From Hyphomicrobiales bacterium (GTDB taxonomy: Bacteria; Pseudomonadota; Alphaproteobacteria; Rhizobiales; Phreatobacteraceae): DNA of 64,000 nt. The DNA lies in the NCBI GenBank assembly GCA_017304475.1, contig JAFKKV010000014.1, positions 310,001 to 374,000 of the forward strand. Reading direction: 5' to 3'. The translations under genes were made by a program, and so were the position numbers. Below, piece after piece: positions 8,397 through 17,098 of this stretch (its first letter is position 1; each line of letters starts with the position of its first letter). Under the pieces are notes generated by a model. That model was given only the letters and a program-made list of their open reading frames with translations. It ran no database searches and was not told the origin of the DNA.

Positions 8397-9261
8397 GGTG
8401 CGCCTCCGGGCCGAGGGCGAAGCGGATGGCCCGGTTGATCGCCGCCGGCAGCACCGACATATGCGTCTCGTCGGGGAACAGTTCGAAAGCCGCGTGAAGG
8501 CCGGGAAGGCCGGCGAGCCAGCTCGCCATGTCGCGGGCATTGTCGACGATGCGGCTCTCGGCATGGTTCCGGCTGCGGTCCTCGGCATCGGCCGCACCGA
8601 CCTGGAACGGCGCCAGGCGCTGCTCGAATTCGCCCGCCAGCACCAGCACGCGCGGGCTGAGCCGGCCTTGCCAGGCCGCCGCGAACCGCCGGCCGGTCGC
8701 CAGCACGCCGGCATCCTCCCACCAGATCGCCGGGCTCGCCGCGATCCAGTCGGTGAAGGCATCCGGCCGGCTGAACAACGCGTGCAGCACGAACAGGCCA
8801 CCGAAGGAATGGCCGAAAATGGCCTGCTGCGCCGGATCGACCGGCAGCCGCCGGGCAATCTCCGGCTTCAGCTCGTCTTCGATGAAACGCAGGAAATGGT
8901 CGGCGCCCCCCGTCCGCACATCCGGCCCGTCGGGTGTGTGCGGCGGATAGGTCTTGCCCGGCGGCGGCCCCATGTCCCAGGAGCGGCGGACGCTGTCATA
9001 GGCCTCATCGGTCGGATAACCGATGCCGACGATCGCCGCCTTGGAAATGCCGGTGCCGAGCGGATAGCCCGACTGGACGCGCAGGGCATCGACCGCCGTG
9101 CCGATCACCGCATTGGCGTCGAGCAGATAAAGCACGGGCCAGCCGGCCGGCGGCGGCTCGCCCGCGGGAATGCGCAGGAAGATGCGGTAGGCCGGGCCGC
9201 CGTCTTGCGGCGCGAGGTCGAACTGGACGGTGCCGGGGATCGGCGCTGAACTCTCCATCAT
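8371..9261 (-). CDS. Alpha/beta hydrolase, siderophore esterase-like (IroE/Fes type)
   Basis: 296 residues of the putative-esterase family (PF00756 type). GHSFGGLFVLHALF (about residues 148-161) is the nucleophile elbow with serine at the centre; an HM in the DETHMSVL segment near the end supplies the likely catalytic histidine. ATG 9261 lies 2 bases after the TonB-receptor stop; ATG 9258 directly follows it and could also serve. No clear signal peptide is seen, so it probably acts in the cytoplasm, hydrolysing an ester-type siderophore after import to release iron. Its place between receptor and binding protein supports this. Confidence 0.85.
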   Translation of the reverse strand: MMESSAPIPGTVQFDLAPQDGGPAYRIFLRIPAGEPPPAGWPVLYLLDANAVIGTAVDALRVQSGYPLGTGISKAAIVGIGYPTDEAYDSVRRSWDMGPPPGKTYPPHTPDGPDVRTGGADHFLRFIEDELKPEIARRLPVDPAQQAIFGHSFGGLFVLHALFSRPDAFTDWIAASPAIWWEDAGVLATGRRFAAAWQGRLSPRVLVLAGEFEQRLAPFQVGAADAEDRSRNHAESRIVDNARDMASWLAGLPGLHAAFELFPDETHMSVLPAAINRAIRFALGPEAHRAAEQRRR

Positions 9262-9263
9262 GA

Positions 9264-11696
9264 TCACCACCGGTAGTTCAGGCTGGCGATGACGGTGCGG
9301 CGCGCGCCCATATAGCAATAGCCGACCTGGCAGGTGGTGTAGTTCCGGTCGAACAGATTCTGGGCGTTGATCTTCAAGGTCAGGCCGGACAGGCGCTTGT
9401 CGACCGCGCCGAAATTGTAGCGGATCGCCGCATCCACCAGGGCGACGGCGTCGGAGCGGAAGGTGTTCTGGTCGTCGCCATAGGTGAAGCCGGTATAGCG
9501 CAGGCCCGCGCCGATGCTGAAGCCGGACCAGGCATCGCCTGGCGGCACGGCGTAGTTGGCCCAGAGCGAGACGGAATCACCGGGAATGCCCGACGGCATC
9601 TTGCCGATCGTGCTGTCCGTGCCTTTCACCGTGACGAGATTGAGATGGGTATAGGAGGCGTTGATGCTAATGCCGTTGCCGAGGCTGGTCACGGCCTGCA
9701 GCTCGAGCCCCCGCGCGCGGATCGTGCCGCGCTGGACCTGGCGAAGGGCGTTGGCCGGATCGGTGACGAGGCCGCCGTTCTGGGTCAGCTCGAACAAGGC
9801 CGCGGTGACGAAGCCGTTGAAGCCGGGCGGCTGGTATTTGATGCCGATCTCGGCCTGCGAGCCGGTGGTCGGATTGAACGCGACCCCACCGGCCGTGCTG
9901 CCGAGATTCGGCACGAACGAGGTGGAATAGCTGACATAGGGCGCGAAGCCCGAATCGAAGACATAGGTCAACCCGGCGCGACCGGTGAAGGCGTGGTCCG
10001 ATTTCGCGTCGCTCGTATTGCCGGTGATGTCGCGCGTCGAGGTTTCGACCCAGTCCTGCCGGCCGCCCACGGTGAGGATCCAGCCTCCCCATTTCAGCTG
10101 GTCCTGGGCATAGAGGCCGACCTGGCTCTGGTTCTGCGTCATCGCGCTGGTCAGGGCCGGCGGCGAGATCGCCTGGGCGCCGTAATTGAGCGTCACCAGG
10201 TCGAGAGCGGGGGCGGAGCCGAAGCCCATCCGGTCACGCAGCGTGCTGCGCATATAGTCGACGCCGACCAGCAAGGTGTGCTGCACCGGCCCGCTCGCGA
10301 AATTGGCCTGCACCTGGTTGTCGACGGTGATGCCGTCGACCACGTCGCGCACGCGGCCGGTATAACGCGACGCCGTCATCGTGCTCGTGTCGATGGCGCT
10401 GATGCCGACATATTTCACGTCGGCATCGATATGGGCGTAGCGGAAATTCTGGCGGAAGGTCAGCACCTCGTCGAATTTGTGCTCGAACAGGTAGCCGATG
10501 CGGAACTGGATCTGGTCCATGGCATTGAAGGCGGGGTCGCTCGAATAGACCGGCGAGCGCACGCCATTCGTCACCGAATAGAAGGGAAAGGCCGCCGGCG
10601 TCCGGGAGCTCTGATATTCGGTCAGCACGGTCAGCGAGGTCTGGTCGTTCCGCCAGGTGAAGGACGGCGCGAGATTGACCCGGTCATCCCGGCCGCCCAG
10701 CGTCCAGTTCTTCGATTCCCTGACCACGCCGGTCAGGCGATAGAGGAAATGGCCGTCCTGATCGACCGGCCCGCTGAAATCGAAACTGCCCTGGTAGCGA
10801 TCCCAATTGCCCACCTGCAGCTCGACCTCGCGCAGCGGCTGGCTGGTCGGGCGCTTGGAGATGAGATTGACCAGGCCGCCGGGCGAGCCCGATCCGAACA
10901 GCGAGGAGCTCGGGCCGCGCAGCACCACGGCCTCCTGGATGCCGTAGGGCTCTTCCTTGTAGATCGCCATATTGGCGGCCGGCTGGCGCAAACCGTCGCG
11001 ATAGATGCCGTTATAGGTGACGTCGAAGCCGCGAATGGTGAAGGCGTCGAAGCGCGAATCGAAACCGCTGATGTCGGTCGCGACCCCCGGCGTATATCGG
11101 ACTGCCTGTGACAGCGTCTGGACATTGCGGTCCTCGAGTTCCTGCCGCGAGACGACCGAGATCGACTGCGGCGTCTCGAGCAGCGGCGTATTGGTCTTGG
11201 TCACCGCATTGGTGCGGGTCGCGACATAACCGATCGTGCCGCCGCTGGCGCCCGCCCCCTGCACGTCGATCGTATCGAGTGCGATGGCGCCTTCCGCGGC
11301 GCCGGCGCCGATGGCGGCCCCTGGCCGGCTGATCGCGACCGTCGAGGCATTGGTGAAGCGATAAATCAGGCCCGTCCCGGCGAGCAATTGCCGGAGCGCC
11401 TGCTCGGGCGTATGGGCGCCCGAGACGCCCGCGCTGCGCAAGCCCCTGAGCGCTTCGGTGGGCGCCAGCAGCCTGAGGCGGGCGGCCTCGGCCCATTGGG
11501 TCAGGGCGACGCCTACCGGCCCGGCCGGCACGTTGAACATGACGGCCGCGCGGCTGGCCGCCGGCGTCGCAGGTGGGCGCTGCTGCGCATGCGCGGGCGG
11601 TGCCGGATGGATCGCCAGCCATGCCGCCGAGCCCAGCAGGATCGCCGCCGTCCTGCCGCTTTTCGCGCAAAACCTGCTTTGCATCTGCATCCCCAT
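9264..11696 (-). CDS. TonB-dependent siderophore receptor with STN signalling domain
   Basis: About 810 residues: signal peptide (cleavage near AHAQ, residue ~38), STN domain (about 50-125, FNVPAGPVGVALTQWAEAARLRLLAP), plug domain starting near TPLLETPQSISVVSRQELEDR, then a 22-strand barrel ending in an aromatic residue (NYRW). STN receptors signal through FecR to an ECF sigma factor, and both genes lie directly upstream on the same strand. The start ATG 11696 is chosen because GAAGG lies 7 bases before it; ATG 11702 is also possible. It imports a ferric siderophore in a TonB-dependent way. Confidence 0.93.
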   Translation of the reverse strand: MGMQMQSRFCAKSGRTAAILLGSAAWLAIHPAPPAHAQQRPPATPAASRAAVMFNVPAGPVGVALTQWAEAARLRLLAPTEALRGLRSAGVSGAHTPEQALRQLLAGTGLIYRFTNASTVAISRPGAAIGAGAAEGAIALDTIDVQGAGASGGTIGYVATRTNAVTKTNTPLLETPQSISVVSRQELEDRNVQTLSQAVRYTPGVATDISGFDSRFDAFTIRGFDVTYNGIYRDGLRQPAANMAIYKEEPYGIQEAVVLRGPSSSLFGSGSPGGLVNLISKRPTSQPLREVELQVGNWDRYQGSFDFSGPVDQDGHFLYRLTGVVRESKNWTLGGRDDRVNLAPSFTWRNDQTSLTVLTEYQSSRTPAAFPFYSVTNGVRSPVYSSDPAFNAMDQIQFRIGYLFEHKFDEVLTFRQNFRYAHIDADVKYVGISAIDTSTMTASRYTGRVRDVVDGITVDNQVQANFASGPVQHTLLVGVDYMRSTLRDRMGFGSAPALDLVTLNYGAQAISPPALTSAMTQNQSQVGLYAQDQLKWGGWILTVGGRQDWVETSTRDITGNTSDAKSDHAFTGRAGLTYVFDSGFAPYVSYSTSFVPNLGSTAGGVAFNPTTGSQAEIGIKYQPPGFNGFVTAALFELTQNGGLVTDPANALRQVQRGTIRARGLELQAVTSLGNGISINASYTHLNLVTVKGTDSTIGKMPSGIPGDSVSLWANYAVPPGDAWSGFSIGAGLRYTGFTYGDDQNTFRSDAVALVDAAIRYNFGAVDKRLSGLTLKINAQNLFDRNYTTCQVGYCYMGARRTVIASLNYRW

Positions 11697-11805
11697 ATCC
11701 ATGCCTTCGACACCGCCTCGGAGGCGGCCGGCCACGATGGCCTCTGATGGGGAAGACGACGCTGCGCGCGAACACGACAGCAGCGGCTAAAAGATTGGAG
11801 CCATT

Positions 11806-12810
11806 CTAGTTTTGCCGCGGGAACGGCGCGACGGGCCGGTCCGGATCGCGCTGGATCACGGCAAGGCCCGGCAGCCGCCAGACCCTGACCGGCAGGATCG
11901 CCGGCAATGCATCGACGAGGGCGTCGGCATCGGCGGTGCTGAAGATGCCGGTCACCGGCAAGTCCCGGAGCGCGCTGTCGGTGATCAGGATCCGGCCGCG
12001 CCGGTAGCGCGCCAGTTCGGCGACGACATCGCCGAGCGGACGGCCGTCGAAGATCACCTGGCCGCGCCGCCAGGCGGTCAGCATGCCGGTATCGACCGGT
12101 TCGGGACGGCCGAGCCCGGTGGCCGGCGCATAAGTGACCTGCTGGCCGGCCGCGACATCCGTCGTCGCCGTCTCGCCGGCGCCCGCATAGGCGACGCGCA
12201 CCGCATGTTCGGTCACCACGATGCGTGCGCCCTCGCCGTCGCTGCGCACATCGAAGGCCGTGCCCAGCGCCCGCGTCGTCCCGCGTCCCGCCTGGACCAC
12301 GAAGGGCCGCGCCGGATCCGGCGTGACGGTCACGAAGATCTGGCCGGCATGGAGCACCAGTCGGCGGCGATCGGCGCCGAAATCGATGTCGACGCTGGTG
12401 CCCGCATCGAGTTCCATCGTCGACCCGTCGGCGAGCGCCACCGTGCGACGCTCGCCGAGCGCGGTCCGGTGATCGGCGAAATAGGCGCCGGGCGGCCCGA
12501 ACAGGCCGCCGGCGAAGCCGCCGCCGGCAAGGCCCGCGACCAGCAGGATCGCGACGGCGATGCCGCGCGCCTTCGACCGGCGTTTCGGCCTGAGGGCCGG
12601 GCCCAACCGTTGCCAGAGACGCTCGGCGCGGTCCGCGGCGCGCCTTTGGTCGACGCCGGCCGCCTTCCACGCCTGGTAGTCGGACCAGTCCTGTTCGCTG
12701 GCCTCCCCGGAATGCAGCCGGACCAGCCAGGAAAGCGCCGCCTCGGTCATCGGATCGAGCGGCGCGTCGGCCGGTTGATGGGTCATGCGGGGCTCGCGCC
12801 GGGTTGTCAT
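11806..12810 (-). CDS. FecR-family anti-sigma factor / signal transducer
   Basis: 334 residues. The N-terminal cytoplasmic part (DUF4880-like, PMTEAALSWLVRLHSGEASEQDWSDYQAW split across residues ~20-50) binds the sigma factor. One membrane segment lies at about 84-106 (Gly/Ala/Leu-rich). The periplasmic FecR domain follows (RRTVALADGSTMELDAGTSV, then RGQVIFDGRPLGDVVAELARY). It relays occupancy of the STN receptor to the ECF sigma factor encoded 107 bases upstream. ATG 12810 is used; ATG 12786 (MTHQ) is an alternative. Confidence 0.92.
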   Translation of the reverse strand: MTTRREPRMTHQPADAPLDPMTEAALSWLVRLHSGEASEQDWSDYQAWKAAGVDQRRAADRAERLWQRLGPALRPKRRSKARGIAVAILLVAGLAGGGFAGGLFGPPGAYFADHRTALGERRTVALADGSTMELDAGTSVDIDFGADRRRLVLHAGQIFVTVTPDPARPFVVQAGRGTTRALGTAFDVRSDGEGARIVVTEHAVRVAYAGAGETATTDVAAGQQVTYAPATGLGRPEPVDTGMLTAWRRGQVIFDGRPLGDVVAELARYRRGRILITDSALRDLPVTGIFSTADADALVDALPAILPVRVWRLPGLAVIQRDPDRPVAPFPRQN

Positions 12811-12917
12811 GGCATCGCCGTAGCAGGCGGGCTTGGGCTCTTGTCAATGAAGACGAGCGGGACCGGCGAAATCACACCGGTGGCGGCCGCCGCGTCGAAA
12901 AATAGCGCCGGCGCGGA

Positions 12918-13481
12918 TCAGAGGTCGAAGGCCGCCAGCCGCTTCACGCAATGACGCAGCGCGGTCATGATATATTTCGTCACCATGCTGGCGGAAACGT
13001 CGAGCCGCCCGGCGATCTCGGCATGGGTCAGGCCTTCGACCCGGCTCAGCAGCAGGGCCGCGCGCGCCTTCGGCGGCAATTCGTCGAGCGCCTGCTTGAT
13101 GGCCTGGAATTCCTGGCGCGCCATCAGCCGGCGATCGGCCGCCGGCGCCGGGTCGACCAGTTCATTGTCGAGCCCGTCGATCGAGGCGACGACGCCGCGC
13201 CGCCGATCGCGCCTGACCATGTCGATGATGAGATTGCTGGCGATGCGCCAGAGGAAGAAGCGCGGGCTGGCCGGCGACAGGCTGGCCTCGCCATGCGCCT
13301 CATGCGCGAGATAGCGCAGGAACGTGTCCTGGACGAGATCGGCGGCGGCCTCGCGGTCGCGCAGCTTGCCCCGGGCAAACCGCGTCAGGTCCCGGTGATA
13401 GGTCCGGAACAGAAGGTCGAGATCGGTGGGGCTGCGGGCGATATCGGTCGAGGCTGTGGTCATGGCCGGCGCATCAGACAT
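12918..13481 (-). CDS. ECF RNA polymerase sigma factor, FecI-type
   Basis: 187 residues with sigma region 2 (DLTRFARGKLRDREAAADLVQDTFLRYL, about 33-60) and region 4 (LDELPPKARAALLLSRVEGLTHAEIAGRLDVS, about 134-165, helix-turn-helix). No region 3, as in all ECF factors. Next to fecR and an STN receptor it is a FecI-type iron-starvation sigma that should switch on the receptor operon to its left when the siderophore is bound. Its own promoter is expected in the AT-richer patch around 13570-13605. Confidence 0.93.
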   Translation of the reverse strand: MSDAPAMTTASTDIARSPTDLDLLFRTYHRDLTRFARGKLRDREAAADLVQDTFLRYLAHEAHGEASLSPASPRFFLWRIASNLIIDMVRRDRRRGVVASIDGLDNELVDPAPAADRRLMARQEFQAIKQALDELPPKARAALLLSRVEGLTHAEIAGRLDVSASMVTKYIMTALRHCVKRLAAFDL

Positions 13482-13862
13482 GTCGGTGGGTGCGCGCCGG
13501 AAGGCACGGCAGCTTCGCGAGGCTCCGCACGGATTGATCCGCCGGTCTCGCTCCGATGCATCAGGCGCAGATTCAAAAACAATGCAAACTCAATGATTTA
13601 TAGCGGTTCAAAAGAGCCGCTGGCGAGGCCGCCGGTAAGGCGGATTCGCCTTGCTTTTGAAGGGCCGGCGGACACGGCCGCCGCGCCTGCGCGAATTCGG
13701 ATTGTTAGGCTCATGTGGCCCGAGCGCCACAGATGGCGCGAGCGGAATCGTCAGCGCCGGTCACGATGGTGGCATCGACGGGCCGAACGTGCCGGCGACC
13801 CTGACCGGCATGACCGAGGGGCTCCTCGGAGACCCCCGGGACCATCGCCTCGCTCGCCCGCG
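13482..13862. other. Intergenic region upstream of the ECF sigma gene
   Basis: 381 bases without a credible gene. It holds an AT-rich patch (about 13570-13605) that should carry the sigma-gene promoter, though I see no convincing -35/-10 pair or iron box. Beside it is a nested inverted repeat: outer arms TTCAAAAG (13607-13614) and CTTTTGAA (13654-13661), inner hairpin AAGGCG-GATT-CGCCTT (13637-13652). No U-run follows in either direction. Confidence 0.5.
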
Positions 13863-14447
13863 CTATTCCGGACAGGGGCCGTTCGCCGCCACCCAGACGG
13901 CCAGGGCCTGGCCCAGCGCCTCGATCGAAACGGGCGGCGGCCGGCGTTCCTCGCCCTGCCCGTTGCGGCCCGGCTGCCAGGCCCAGAGCACCAGCGCATC
14001 CGACCGCATATGCTCGGCCAGCGCGGCGAGCGTCCGGCCACCATTGGCCTGAGGGTCTTTCAGGGTGCGGCACAGCGCCGCCGAATTCAGCCCGACCCAG
14101 CCCATCGACCGCGGCGCGAGCTTCCAGTGCGGCGCGCCCGGTACGCCGCTCGCGGCGTTGTTGCGTTCCTGATGGCAGGCCGCGCAATGCAGGCCCGGAG
14201 CGCCCTGGTCGGCCGGCCCGCGCACGACATTCATGCGGTGGACGTGCCTGGCATCGGTCTGGGCCGGCCGGTCCGAGACCGGATGGCAATTGATGCAGCG
14301 GGGCGAGGTCAGAACCTGTTCGATCTGGTTCCAGGCCCTGAGCGCCTCCGGCGGCGCCGGCTGGGCGGCGCCCTGATTGGCCGCGACCAGCCCGGCCAGG
14401 ACCGTCAGCGCCCCGGCAAACCCGGCAAGACACGAGTGCGATCGCAT
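13863..14447 (-). CDS. Periplasmic di-haem c-type protein
   Basis: 194 residues with a Sec signal (cleavage near GAAQ) and two haem-binding CxxCH motifs, CINCH (about residue 51) and CAACH (about 89). The pattern LTSPRCINCHPVSDRP and the later segment SMGWVGLNSAALCRTLKDP with NGGRTL resemble the small proteins commonly annotated as an isoquinoline 1-oxidoreductase subunit, which in other genomes lie near molybdenum hydroxylases. No such hydroxylase is visible here, so it is an orphan. ATG 14447 has GGGGGG six bases before it; the upstream ATG 14462 is less well placed. It probably carries electrons in the periplasm. Confidence 0.8.
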   Translation of the reverse strand: MRSHSCLAGFAGALTVLAGLVAANQGAAQPAPPEALRAWNQIEQVLTSPRCINCHPVSDRPAQTDARHVHRMNVVRGPADQGAPGLHCAACHQERNNAASGVPGAPHWKLAPRSMGWVGLNSAALCRTLKDPQANGGRTLAALAEHMRSDALVLWAWQPGRNGQGEERRPPPVSIEALGQALAVWVAANGPCPE

Positions 14448-14780
14448 GGCCGAGCCCCCCATTCGATAGCGTCGCCTGAACCGGCCGGAGGGACTGGAAC
14501 CATCCCGGATGGTTGCGCCGCGGGACCATGATACCCTGATCCGCGATCGATGACAGACCCGCCAGGCGACGCGATCGTGGATGCAATCCGTCACAACCCA
14601 TGATTGCCGCCGGACTTGCACCCCGGCCGCCATGTGACTGATTTCCCACGCCGCGGCGATTGCTGCGACAAATCCGGGAAGTTGTTTGCAAACGGTTGTC
14701 GACCTGTGCAACCTCGGTCAGGCGGTCGACGGACACCCCGGCAAACGCGCGATCTTGCAGAATGAATGCAGAGGCAGCGC
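14448..14780. other. Divergent intergenic region with the LacI-family operator
   Basis: 333 bases between the di-haem gene (minus) and the lacI-type gene (plus). The only clear element is the operator at 14686-14701. No convincing small gene or RNA is seen. Confidence 0.5.
14686..14701 (+). promoter_or_regulatory. LacI-type operator, site 1
   Basis: TTGCAAACGGTTGTCG, 79 bases before the lacI-type ATG. It shares the TTGCAA(A/T)CG core with the sites at 15903 and 23006 and has the central CG typical of LacI/GalR operators. Its right arm is the weakest of the three. It implies autoregulation. Confidence 0.6.
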
Positions 14781-15824
14781 ATGGCGAGCTCCCCCATCGA
14801 ACCACGGCCCCGGGTGAACCTGCGCCGCCTCGCCGACGAGGTCGGCGTTCATCCCTCCACGGTGTCGCGGGCACTCGACCCGACCAAGCGGCACCTGGTG
14901 GCCGACGACGTCGCCGACCGGATCACCGCGGCGGCCCAGCAGCTGGGCTACCGGCCCAATCCGGTGGCCGCCAGCCTGCGCACGCGCCGCTCCACCCTGG
15001 TCGGCGTGCTGGTGCCCGACATCACCAATCCGGTCTTCTCGCCGATCATTTCAGGCATCGCCGAAATTCTCGGGGCCGAGGGCTATTCGACCATCGTCGC
15101 CGATGCCGGCACCGAGCTCGGCCCGCGCCTGGCTCTTATTGACGAGTTGATCGCCCGCCGGGTCGACGGCCTGGTGCTCGCCACCGTCAGCCGCGACGAT
15201 CCCGTCCTGGAGCATTGCCTGGCCGAAGGCGTCCATGTCGTGCTGGTCAACCGCGCCGACGATTCCGATCGCGCCTCCTCGGTGGTCTCCGACGATATCG
15301 CCGGCATGCGCGCGGCGGTCGACCATCTCCACGGCCTCGGCCACCGCGTCATCGGCCATCTCGCCGGCCCCTCGACGCTGTCCACCGGCCATCTCAGGCG
15401 GATCGGCTTCGAGCAGGGCATGAACGCCCATGGCCTGGCCGTGCCGCCCGAAGCGATCGTCGAGGCGGCGAGCTATGACCGCGACGAAGGCGAGCGCGCC
15501 GCCGCCGCCCTGCTCGACGGCTATCCCGGCCTGAGCGCGATCGCCGCGGCCAATGACCTGCTGGCGCTCGGCGCCTACAAGGCGCTCGCCGGCCGCGGCC
15601 TCCGCTGTCCCGCCGATGTCTCGGTGGTCGGCCACAACGACATGCCGCTGGTCGACATGGTCGAGCCGCCGCTGACCACGATTCGCATCGGACCGCGTGA
15701 GATGGGACGCGATGCCGCACGTCTTCTGCTGGAGCGGATGACCGGCGCGACAGCACCGATCCGACGCATCGTGCTGGCCCCCGATCTGGTTTTCCGGGCT
15801 TCGACGGCTGCCCCGCGCGCCTGA
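14781..15824 (+). CDS. LacI/GalR-family transcriptional regulator of the catabolic island
   Basis: 347 residues. The DNA-binding part (NLRRLADEVGVHPSTVSRALD, about residues 13-33) is a canonical LacI helix-turn-helix with hinge helix PVAASLRTRRS. The periplasmic-binding-like ligand domain follows (TLVGVLVPDITNPVFSPIISGI, ANDLLALGAYKAL, SVVGHNDMPLVD). ATG 14781 has GAGG six bases upstream; ATG 14766 is in frame but poorer. It is the first gene of the catabolic island, and three similar operators lie before itself, before the ABC transporter and before the dioxygenase. The inducer is probably the imported compound or an intermediate. Confidence 0.92.
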   Translation: MASSPIEPRPRVNLRRLADEVGVHPSTVSRALDPTKRHLVADDVADRITAAAQQLGYRPNPVAASLRTRRSTLVGVLVPDITNPVFSPIISGIAEILGAEGYSTIVADAGTELGPRLALIDELIARRVDGLVLATVSRDDPVLEHCLAEGVHVVLVNRADDSDRASSVVSDDIAGMRAAVDHLHGLGHRVIGHLAGPSTLSTGHLRRIGFEQGMNAHGLAVPPEAIVEAASYDRDEGERAAAALLDGYPGLSAIAAANDLLALGAYKALAGRGLRCPADVSVVGHNDMPLVDMVEPPLTTIRIGPREMGRDAARLLLERMTGATAPIRRIVLAPDLVFRASTAAPRA

Positions 15825-15874
15825 CCTGCAAGGTCGCGCATTCCTGCAATCCGCCCGGCGCGGTCAAACTTCGG

Positions 15875-15904
15875 TTGACTCGGCGATCTCGTCCGACCTA
15901 GCTT
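15875..15904 (+). promoter_or_regulatory. Candidate promoter of the transporter-amidohydrolase operon
   Basis: TTGACT (15875-15880) and TAGCTT (15899-15904) are separated by 18 bases. The -10 runs directly into the LacI-type operator at 15903, the expected arrangement for repression. The -10 is a weak match. Confidence 0.35.
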
Positions 15905-15918
15905 GCAATCGATTGCGG
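15903..15918 (+). promoter_or_regulatory. LacI-type operator, site 2
   Basis: TTGCAATCGATTGCGG contains a perfect 12-base palindrome GCAATCGATTGC (15905-15916). It lies 70 bases before the binding-protein ATG and matches sites 1 and 3. It is the main operator for the uptake and amidohydrolase operon. Confidence 0.7.
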
Positions 15919-15988
15919 TGACGTATTCCGGCGCTCTGGCGTATTGGAAGGCGATCTGCATCGAGCCAAGCGTGAACGGAGGGGCGCC

Positions 15989-17047
15989 ATGACCAAGATG
16001 ACACGACGTGGATTTGTGGCCGGATCGGTGGCCGCGGCGGGCCTGGTACAGAGCCCGGAGGTCTTCGCCCAGTCGAATTTCCTGGAGCCGGCGCGCATCC
16101 GCATGGGCTTCGCGCCCTACATTTCAGCCGGGCCCTATCTGATCGCCGAGGCCAAGGGCTATTTCAAGAAACTCAACATCGAGATCGTGCCGTCGAGCCA
16201 TGTCGACGGCAGCCTGTCCATGCCGGCGCTCGCCGCCGGCGAGCTGGACGTCACCGGCGCCACCTTGAGCGCCGGCCTGTTCAACCTGATGGCCAAGGGT
16301 GCCGGCCTGCGCATGTTCTTCGAGCGTGGCCGCGAAGCCGCCGGCTGGGGCTCGAACTCGATCATGGTCTCCAACGAATTGTGGGAGAAGGGTTTCCGCG
16401 GCCCCGACGGCTACAAGCAGGCCAAGGGCGCCACCATCGGCATCTCCTCGCGCGGCAGCGTCGCCCATTATCTCCACACGATGGGCCTGGAGCGCGCCGG
16501 CCTGAAGGCCGACGACGTCGAATGGTCCTGGGGCATGAGCCCCAATGTCAGCCTGCCGCTGATGAAGCAGAACCGCATCGGCATCATCAACATGCCGCTG
16601 CCCGGCGCCTATGCCGCGCAGAAACAGGGCATCGGCAAGGTCGCCACCTGGAGCGACGAACTGGCGCCGGATTTCGTGCTGGCCTGTTCGGTCGCCAGCG
16701 AAAAATTCTTGCGCGAACGGCACTCGGCCGCGGTGCGCTTCTCGATGGCGATCATGCAGGGCAATGCCGACTACATGGAAGCCGCCAAGAGCGGCAATCC
16801 GGAGGTGCTCAAGATCCTCGCCGACGGCACCGGCCTGACGCCGGCGGTGATCGACGAGACCCGGCCGCGCTGGACCTTCATGACCATCGACGGCACGCCC
16901 AACATGGCCTCGATCATCGCCCAGCAGAAATTCTGGCGCGAGCGCACCGATCTCCTGGCCCGCAGCGTGCCCGACAATCAATTGTTCGACGATCGCGCCA
17001 TCAAGGAAGCCAAGCAGCGGATGACCGAGAAGAACCCGTTCATCTGA
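15989..17047 (+). CDS. ABC transporter substrate-binding protein, NMT1/SsuA-like
   Basis: 352 residues. The twin-arginine-like signal TRRGFVAGSVAAAGLV with cleavage near FAQS (about residue 28) is followed by a type-2 periplasmic binding fold of the NMT1/THI5/SsuA group (RIRMGFAPYISAGPYLIAEAKGYF; LSMPALAAGELDVTGATLSAGLF). This group binds pyrimidines, sulfonates, nitrate, aromatics and similar small compounds. ATG 15989 follows GGAGGGG. It begins an operon with the ATPase, the permease and three amidohydrolases under a LacI-type operator, so it probably captures the substrate of the island. Confidence 0.88.
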   Translation: MTKMTRRGFVAGSVAAAGLVQSPEVFAQSNFLEPARIRMGFAPYISAGPYLIAEAKGYFKKLNIEIVPSSHVDGSLSMPALAAGELDVTGATLSAGLFNLMAKGAGLRMFFERGREAAGWGSNSIMVSNELWEKGFRGPDGYKQAKGATIGISSRGSVAHYLHTMGLERAGLKADDVEWSWGMSPNVSLPLMKQNRIGIINMPLPGAYAAQKQGIGKVATWSDELAPDFVLACSVASEKFLRERHSAAVRFSMAIMQGNADYMEAAKSGNPEVLKILADGTGLTPAVIDETRPRWTFMTIDGTPNMASIIAQQKFWRERTDLLARSVPDNQLFDDRAIKEAKQRMTEKNPFI

Positions 17048-17098
17048 CCGGCCCTCACGGCGACTATTTCGAAAGCGCAGGGAGGCGCTTGTCACGTC

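Noticed and set aside
9645..11111. Plus-strand open frame of 488 codons
   Set aside because: Lies opposite the TonB receptor, whose signal, STN, plug and barrel motifs are clear.
15825..15988. Thiamine (THI-box) riboswitch before the NMT1-like binding protein
   Set aside because: No THI-box core (CUGAGA...) was seen, and the LacI operator accounts for regulation; the NMT1 fold is shared by many non-thiamine importers.
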